From Cumulibacter sp047975195 (GTDB lineage Bacteria; Actinomycetota; Actinomycetes; Mycobacteriales; Antricoccaceae): DNA of 64,000 nt. How positions within the stretch are numbered: the stretch's first letter is position 1; each line of letters begins with the position of its first letter. Below, one piece after another: positions 59,305-64,000 of this stretch. Location of the stretch: contig JBKEDB010000025.1 of NCBI GenBank assembly GCA_047975195.1, positions 84,297-148,296 of the forward strand, in the 5' to 3' direction. Both the position numbers and the translations under genes were made by a program. Under the pieces are notes generated by a model. That model saw only the letters and a program-made list of their open reading frames with translations, ran no database searches and was not told where the DNA came from.

Positions 59305-60360
59305 TCACTCCTCGGTAGCGGGTTTATCCGCGTCGTCGGTGGCAGCGAGGTCGGCGATGAGGTCGGGGTGGCTGTCAGGAGTGCGCCGCGGGACTGGCAG
59401 CGGTACGGGCAGCGAACGGCTGATGCGCGCCCGGTCCTGGCGTTGTCCATCGAGGGTGGTGACCTCATCACTGGTCACCTCGGAGCCGGTCTGCTGAGAG
59501 GACCGGGCTGCGGTGGTCGTGATGTTACGTTTCCGACGCGCCAGCGCCTTCTTACGAATGTCGCCGCGGGAGATCGGCCAATACCCGAGGGCATCGGCCA
59601 CGGACGGCAGCACGAACGACGCCGCGGTGGCGTACCCGGCGGCCGAGGGGTGGAAGCCGTCATCGCTCCATAGTTCGTCGTACCGCGCAAACGTCGGACC
59701 CAGCGAGGAGCCGAGGGCGACCGTGCGCCCACCGGCCTGCAGCACAGCGACGATCTGCGCAGCTGCCATATCACGGCTCCATTTTCGCGCAATCGTGCGT
59801 AGGGGTTGCGGAATCGGCCGCACCGTACCCAGGTCGGGACAGGTGGCAACAACAACGTGCACGCCTGCGGTGCGCAACCGGCGTACAGCCTTGCCGAGAT
59901 CTGTCGTCGCGACTTTCGGGTCGGTGCGGGCCGTGACGTCGTTCGCGCCGATCATGATCACGGCGACATCGGGTGTTTCGGGCAGAACGTCGGTGACTTG
60001 CTGGTCTAGATGACGAGATTCGGCTCCGCTGATCGCGTGCCTGGTCAATCGCACCGGGCGACCGGCTAACCGTGACAGTCCGGCGGCGATCAACACGCCG
60101 GGCGTCGACTCGACCTCATCGACGCCAAGTCCGACCGCAGACGAGTCGCCGAGAATCGCGAGCACGATCGGTTCGCCCGCGCCGTCGCCCCAGATCCCGT
60201 TTCCGGTGGGCGGATCGTCGACGGGAGTGTATTGCTCGACGCGTCGGCGGGCGGTGCGGGCTTCGGCGAGAAGCAGCGCCCCGGTTGCGGCAGACGCGCC
60301 CGTGACACCTATACCGATAGCGCCGATCATCGAGACCAGTCGTCGCGCAAATTGACCCAT
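59305..60360 (-). CDS. SGNH/GDSL hydrolase, second copy with C-terminal tail
   Basis: The 351-residue protein has an N-terminal membrane segment (MIGAIGIGVTGASAATGALL), the blocks VLAILGDSSAVGLG, VIMIGANDVTART (complete GxND) and SDDGFHPSAAGY, and a C-terminal extension (about 265-351) that is basic and then acidic. The catalytic Ser, Gly, Asn and His are all present, unlike in the downstream paralogue, which has altered block III. The two genes are one base apart and were probably produced by duplication. Confidence 0.88.
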   Translation of the reverse strand: MGQFARRLVSMIGAIGIGVTGASAATGALLLAEARTARRRVEQYTPVDDPPTGNGIWGDGAGEPIVLAILGDSSAVGLGVDEVESTPGVLIAAGLSRLAGRPVRLTRHAISGAESRHLDQQVTDVLPETPDVAVIMIGANDVTARTDPKVATTDLGKAVRRLRTAGVHVVVATCPDLGTVRPIPQPLRTIARKWSRDMAAAQIVAVLQAGGRTVALGSSLGPTFARYDELWSDDGFHPSAAGYATAASFVLPSVADALGYWPISRGDIRKKALARRKRNITTTAARSSQQTGSEVTSDEVTTLDGQRQDRARISRSLPVPLPVPRRTPDSHPDLIADLAATDDADKPATEE

Positions 60361-60426
60361 GATGAAGCCAGCCTACCCCCGGCCGGCGAGGGAGTTATTG
60401 CGTGCGTGGCCAGGCGATCACGCCAG

Positions 60427-60915
60427 TTACGGGATGAAGGTCTCCACCCCGAGTACCTTCACGGTGATGTTCGCTCCGGTGGGCGTTTCGTAGGTAACCT
60501 CGTCGCCGACCTTGTGGCCGGTAAGCGCGCCACCGATGGCCGATTCAGGGGAGTAGACCTGCAGATCCGTGGTCGCGCCGATCTCGCGCGAGCCGATCAA
60601 GAACTTCTCCGTGTCGTCGTCGCCGACGTACTGGATGGTGACCACGCTGCCGATGCCAACTCCGGAATTCGGATCCGGTGCCTCGCCGATCTCCGCGTTG
60701 CGGATCAACTCTTCGAGCTGACGAATACGGCCTTCCTGCCTGCCCTGTTCTTCGCGAGCGGCGTGGTAGCCGCCGTTCTCCTTGAGATCGCCTTCTTCGC
60801 GGCGTTCGTTGATCTCGGCTGCTACGGCGGGACGGTTGGCGATCAGCTCGTCGAGCTCCGACTGCAGCTTGTCGAACGCGGCCTGGGTCAGCCAGGTCTT
60901 GCCGGGATCGGACAC
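60427..60915 (-). CDS. greA: Transcription elongation factor GreA
   Basis: GreA rescues backtracked RNA polymerase by stimulating RNA cleavage. From GTG 60915 (GAGGAGT upstream) it has 162 residues. The N-terminal coiled coil (TWLTQAAFDKLQSELDELIA, INERREEGDLKENGGYHAAR) carries the acidic tip residues in REEGDLKENGGY, and the C-terminal FKBP-like domain has SPESAIGGALTGHKVGDEV. An upstream ATG at 60930 would add five residues. The frame continues to 61179 without conservation. It is divergent from mca, as in mycobacteria (Rv1080c/Rv1082). Confidence 0.95.
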   Translation of the reverse strand: MSDPGKTWLTQAAFDKLQSELDELIANRPAVAAEINERREEGDLKENGGYHAAREEQGRQEGRIRQLEELIRNAEIGEAPDPNSGVGIGSVVTIQYVGDDDTEKFLIGSREIGATTDLQVYSPESAIGGALTGHKVGDEVTYETPTGANITVKVLGVETFIP

Positions 60916-61077
60916 GGGAGTACTCCTCATCGGGGACAGTGAACTCCCAACAGTACATGCGAAGTCAAGGCCCGGCTGCGTTCCGCACCGCGGCCCACAC
61001 GCGTCCGCGGCGTGCAGCGAGGCGACTGTCACAGGGATGCGTGCGGTTTGTCGGGACGGATCAGTAACAATATAGGG

Positions 61078-61977
61078 ATGCCGATGAACGACACCGAACA
61101 GTTGCGCCTGATGGCCGTGCACGCCCATCCAGACGACGAGTCCAGCAAGGGGGCCGCGACGATGGCGAGGTACGTTCACGAAGGCGTAGATGTCGTGGTC
61201 GTTACCTGCACCGGCGGTGAGCGCGGCAGTGTGCTCAACCCGGCACTAGATACGCCGGAGACATGGGAGCGGATCAGCGAGATCCGGCGCGCGGAGATGG
61301 ATCGCGCGCGTGAGATTCTCGGCGTCAAGCAATGGTGGCTCGGCTTCGTCGATTCGGGTCTGCCTGAGGGGGATCCGTTGCCGCCGCTTCCCGAGGGGTG
61401 TTTCGCGCTGGCGCCGTTGGAGGAAACTGTGCCGCGGCTGGTGGAGATGATCCGCCGGGACCGCCCGCACGTGATGTTGACGTATGACGAGAACGGTGGG
61501 TACCCGCACCCCGACCACATCATGACGCACACGGTGTCGATGGCGGCATTGGAAGCAGCGGCCGATCCGGCGTACCACCCGGAGCTCGGTGAGCCGTGGC
61601 AGGTGCTGAAGACCTACTACCACATGAATTTTTCGCGCGCGCGGATGGAAGCCATCGACGCGTATCTTGAACAGCATGGGCACGAACCTGCCTATAAGGA
61701 ATGGCTCGCGAGCTGGGGTGATCGGCCCGATTTGTTCCACCGGATCACCACTCGTGTTCCGTGTGGCGAGTACTTCGAGGTGCGCGACGATGCGCTTCGG
61801 GCGCACGCGACGCAGGTCGATCCCGAAGGGCGGTGGTTCGCGGTGTCCATGGAAGCGCAGCAAACTGCGTGGCCGACCGAGGACTACGAGCTAGCGGTCT
61901 CGCACGTCACCTCGAGCATGCCCGAGGACGACCTGTTCGCCGGTGTGCGCGAGCACCTGAGCAAGGAGGCGTCATGA
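61078..61977 (+). CDS. mca: Mycothiol S-conjugate amidase
   Basis: Mca cleaves mycothiol conjugates of electrophiles and drugs into a mercapturate and GlcN-Ins, which is recycled. The 299-residue zinc enzyme shows AVHAHPDDESSKGAA (Zn ligands H17 and D20), VTCTGGERGSVLNP, YDENGGYPHPDHIMTH (the third ligand and the conserved Tyr-Asp) and the length typical of Mca rather than of the deacetylase MshB. YEWLASWGDRPD-like sequence (here KEWLASWGDRPD) is also conserved. Upstream AACAAT six bases before the ATG may be a -10 box of a leaderless message. Its presence shows that the organism uses mycothiol. Confidence 0.94.
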   Translation: MPMNDTEQLRLMAVHAHPDDESSKGAATMARYVHEGVDVVVVTCTGGERGSVLNPALDTPETWERISEIRRAEMDRAREILGVKQWWLGFVDSGLPEGDPLPPLPEGCFALAPLEETVPRLVEMIRRDRPHVMLTYDENGGYPHPDHIMTHTVSMAALEAAADPAYHPELGEPWQVLKTYYHMNFSRARMEAIDAYLEQHGHEPAYKEWLASWGDRPDLFHRITTRVPCGEYFEVRDDALRAHATQVDPEGRWFAVSMEAQQTAWPTEDYELAVSHVTSSMPEDDLFAGVREHLSKEAS

Positions 61978-62366
61978 TCGGTGAATTGGTCGCCGGAGCC
62001 CACCTATTCCTCGCCGAGGCGGGGCCGAGTAACGCGCCGGCGGATAATCCGGAATGGGGCAAGGCGGCTCCGACGGGCTTGTTTGTCCTGCTGGTGTTCA
62101 TCGTGATCTGCACCTTCCTGTTCCGGTCGATGAATCGGCACATCCGCAAGGTGCCCGGCAACTTCGGCGGCAAGGCCCGCCAGCAGACGCAGGACCTGGC
62201 TGGTAAGGCAACCAGCGCGGTCCCGACCGTTGAGTCGGTGGATCTGAGTACGCAGACGCCGCCGCGGTTGGGAACGCCAACGCAGTTGGCGACCGATCAG
62301 AAGGCAAAGCGGGCCGAGCAGATTCGCAAGGCGAAGGCGAAGGTCAAGAAGGACCGCGACCAGTAG
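61974..62366 (+). CDS. Small membrane protein coupled to mca
   Basis: The 130-residue protein has one strong membrane helix (GLFVLLVFIVICTFLFRSMN) after a short exterior segment rich in Asn, Pro and Gly, and a basic cytoplasmic tail (RKAKAKVKKDRDQ). AAGGAGG lies four bases before the ATG, and the start overlaps the mca stop (ATGA), so expression is coupled. Mycobacteria have a small gene at the same position (Rv1083). No function is known. Confidence 0.85.
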   Translation: MIGELVAGAHLFLAEAGPSNAPADNPEWGKAAPTGLFVLLVFIVICTFLFRSMNRHIRKVPGNFGGKARQQTQDLAGKATSAVPTVESVDLSTQTPPRLGTPTQLATDQKAKRAEQIRKAKAKVKKDRDQ

Positions 62367-62491
62367 GAGTGCGCCCAGGCTACGGCGTACGTCGTCACTC
62401 CTGCAGCGGTTCCCGGTCACCCCGCTGTCGACGTATGGGTCGCGCAGAGCGCTGTTGGCCGAGCGGTGGTTCGCCTCAGGCGCGCGCCGCC

Positions 62492-62550
62492 GGTGGCGCG
62501 TGACGCGCTAGTGCCGCGCCTCTGGTGGCGCGTGACGCGCTAGCGCCGCG
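62492..62550 (+). repeat. Two copies of a 27-base GC-rich repeat
   Basis: GGTGGCGCGTGACGCGCTAG begins copies at 62492 and 62524 (32-base period). The 27-base copies differ at one base. Each contains the near-palindrome GGCGCG TGA CGCGCT. They lie in the 230-base gap between the small membrane gene and the reductase gene, which otherwise shows no gene. Confidence 0.65.
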
Positions 62551-62596
62551 GCCGCGCGAGCCGCTCCGCCGTGCCGCTTCGCTCGGGTCGAGCAGG

Positions 62597-63589
62597 CTAA
62601 TGCGGGTCGGAAGAGTGCCCGGGGAACACCTTCGACCCGGGCCGGATCACCGGTACGGCGTTGTTGACTGCGGTCGCGGCCTCACCGAATCCGACTGCGA
62701 TCAGACGAACCTTTGCGTCCGCATCACTGTCGTAATCGATGATGTCTCCGGCTGCGAACACCCGTGGCACGTTCGTGCGCATCGCGGCGTCCACGACGAG
62801 ATGACGCTTGCGCTGGGTGATGCCCCACGAGGCGAACGCACCCATGTCCGCGACGAACCCGAGCGCAGCGACAACCGCTTGGACCTTGAGGGTGCGCCGC
62901 TCGTCGGTCTTGCTGTGAAAGATGTCGACGCTGGTGATCGCGTCACCGCCGTGGATCTTGGCAACTTCGAACGGGGTGAGCACCTCGGTGTCGCTGGCCA
63001 GCACTTTCGCGACCGATCCCTCGTGCGCTCGAAACTGTTCGCGACGGTGAATCAGCGTGCGGGAACGGGCGATACCGTCGAGGCTCTCGGCCCAGTCGAA
63101 CGCTGAGTCTCCGCCGCCGACGATCAGTACGTCTTGATCGCGCAGGTCATCCAATTTAGGCACGAAGTACCGCAACCCGTGCCCTTCGTACTCGTCGGCG
63201 TCAGGCAGCGGGCGCGGCGTGAACGTGCCGATTCCGCCGGTGATGAGCACCGCTTTCGCATGGATCACGGCATCCTTGCTGGTCACGATCTCGACGTACT
63301 CGTCGTAAGACTCAAGGTGCTCGGCGCGATGCGTCAACAGATAGGTTGGCTTGAACTGATCGGCCTGCTCGACAAGTTGGTCGACGAGCTTCTGACCCTT
63401 GATCGCGGGGAAGCCGGCAACGTCGTAGATGATCTTCTCGGGGTAGAGGGCGCTGACCTGGCCGCCCGGCTCGGGAAGTGAATCGACGATGACGGTGCTG
63501 AGCTCGCGAAATCCTGCGTAGTACGCCGCGAACAGGCCCGCGGGTCCGGCGCCGACGATGAGTAAGTCGCAGTCAATGGTCTGGTCCAT
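62597..63589 (-). CDS. Ferredoxin--NADP(+) reductase, type 2 (thioredoxin reductase-like)
   Basis: The 330-residue flavoprotein is built like thioredoxin reductase but has no CxxC redox pair. The FAD site is DLLIVGAGPAGLFAAYYAGF, followed by VDSLPEPGGQVSALYPEKII, a signature of the YumC/FNR-2 group. The NADPH site is VLIVGGGDSAFDWAESL, and FAAGDIIDYDSD closes the second FAD motif. It passes electrons between NADPH and ferredoxin or flavodoxin. ATG 63589 is chosen over the ATG at 63607. No ferredoxin gene is adjacent. Confidence 0.9.
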   Translation of the reverse strand: MDQTIDCDLLIVGAGPAGLFAAYYAGFRELSTVIVDSLPEPGGQVSALYPEKIIYDVAGFPAIKGQKLVDQLVEQADQFKPTYLLTHRAEHLESYDEYVEIVTSKDAVIHAKAVLITGGIGTFTPRPLPDADEYEGHGLRYFVPKLDDLRDQDVLIVGGGDSAFDWAESLDGIARSRTLIHRREQFRAHEGSVAKVLASDTEVLTPFEVAKIHGGDAITSVDIFHSKTDERRTLKVQAVVAALGFVADMGAFASWGITQRKRHLVVDAAMRTNVPRVFAAGDIIDYDSDADAKVRLIAVGFGEAATAVNNAVPVIRPGSKVFPGHSSDPH

Positions 63590-63882
63590 GCAGGTCAGCC
63601 TAGTCATGGCGTGTGGCCCGCGTCACGCGCGATGAGGCGCTGGGTGCCAGCTCTGCGGCGCGGATACAAGCTGCGGCTGGGTGGGGTTCGACGGCACTCA
63701 TGCGCTGAACGCCGCCGCGAACACCTGCCGCGCCCATCTGTGTCTGGGCGTCGCAGAACACCCGCCGCTGGCCCTGCGAGATACCGCTGTTGCTCCTAGG
63801 GTGGGCGCCAGGAGAGTCGTCGGCTTTCGAAAATTCGCCTGTCTCGCGCGAATCCCGATGCGCACGGGTTGAGGAGTGATCT

Positions 63883-64000
63883 ATGACTAATCGACTGGCC
63901 ACCGCGACCAGCCCATACCTGCAGCAGCATGCTGACAATCCGGTGCACTGGCAGGAATGGGGTGATGCCGCATTCGACGAAGCGCGTCGCCGCGACGTCC
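63883..64000 (+). CDS. DUF255 thioredoxin-domain protein, N-terminal part (cut by the window end)
   Basis: The first 39 residues show the invariant start of the DUF255/YyaL family: NRLATATSPYLQQHADNPVH, then WQEWGDAAFDEARRRDV. Full-length members have about 650-680 residues with a thioredoxin-fold domain followed by an (alpha/alpha)6 barrel. GAGGAG precedes the ATG. The same gene follows mca in mycobacteria (Rv1084). The 275 bases before it hold no gene I can support. Confidence 0.9.
   Translation, partial: MTNRLATATSPYLQQHADNPVHWQEWGDAAFDEARRRDV

Overview
The window is GC-rich chromosomal DNA of a mycothiol- and F420-using actinomycete. The evidence is a mycothiol S-conjugate amidase (mca), an F420-dependent glucose-6-phosphate dehydrogenase (fgd), tandem resuscitation-promoting factors, a protein O-mannosyltransferase, and a gene order that follows the mycobacterial map as I remember it. 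The run pmt/rsmI, metG, tatD, rpfB, rsmA, ispE ... glmU, prs, rplY, pth, mfd, SurA-like lipoprotein, mazG, eno, ftsB, DUF501, ppx resembles M. tuberculosis Rv1002c-Rv1026. The run SGNH hydrolases, greA, mca, small membrane gene, DUF255 resembles Rv1075c-Rv1084. The presence of ectABCD and several accessory genes suggests a free-living, non-mycobacterial lineage such as the Geodermatophilales/Antricoccaceae, but the sequence alone does not fix the genus.

Layout. 0-10.8 kb is metabolic and accessory: universal stress protein end, Nudix hydrolase, fgd, gdhA, ogt, glpD, a frameshifted Fic gene with its own operator-like repeats, an enoyl-CoA hydratase/alpha-beta hydrolase pair, a luciferase-like oxidoreductase and a WYL regulator. 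10.8-14.8 kb is a YtrA/GntR-controlled ABC-transporter operon in which the regulator is intact but all four structural genes carry a frameshift or nonsense lesion. 14.9-18.1 kb is the complete ectoine/5-hydroxyectoine operon ectABCD. 18.7-54 kb is largely the conserved core block (translation, cell wall, isoprenoid precursor, nucleotide and repair genes), interrupted by a dead DUF222/HNH (13E12-type) gene and by a TetR regulator and fatty-acid desaturase. 53.7-58.4 kb holds a DUF1023 hydrolase, a Cys-repeat membrane protein, DUF4235, a tRNA with anticodon UAA and a Bax-inhibitor-like membrane protein. 58.5-64 kb holds two SGNH hydrolases, greA, mca, a small membrane protein, a ferredoxin-NADP reductase and the start of a DUF255 gene.

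How the genes work together. GlmU supplies UDP-GlcNAc, PMT mannosylates exported proteins, two Rpf proteins remodel peptidoglycan and FtsB acts at the septum, so much of the core block serves the envelope. Fgd supplies reduced F420 and could support the nearby luciferase-like enzyme. Mca serves mycothiol-based detoxification and EctABCD makes compatible solutes. No insertion sequence, prophage, CRISPR array or rRNA was seen. I found no wholly new multi-gene system. The most informative signals are that coding lesions are confined to accessory genes, the self-regulation-like architecture of the Fic gene, an MtrA-like repeat ahead of rpfB, overlapping divergent leaderless promoters, and a class-I-shaped tRNA with a UAA anticodon.
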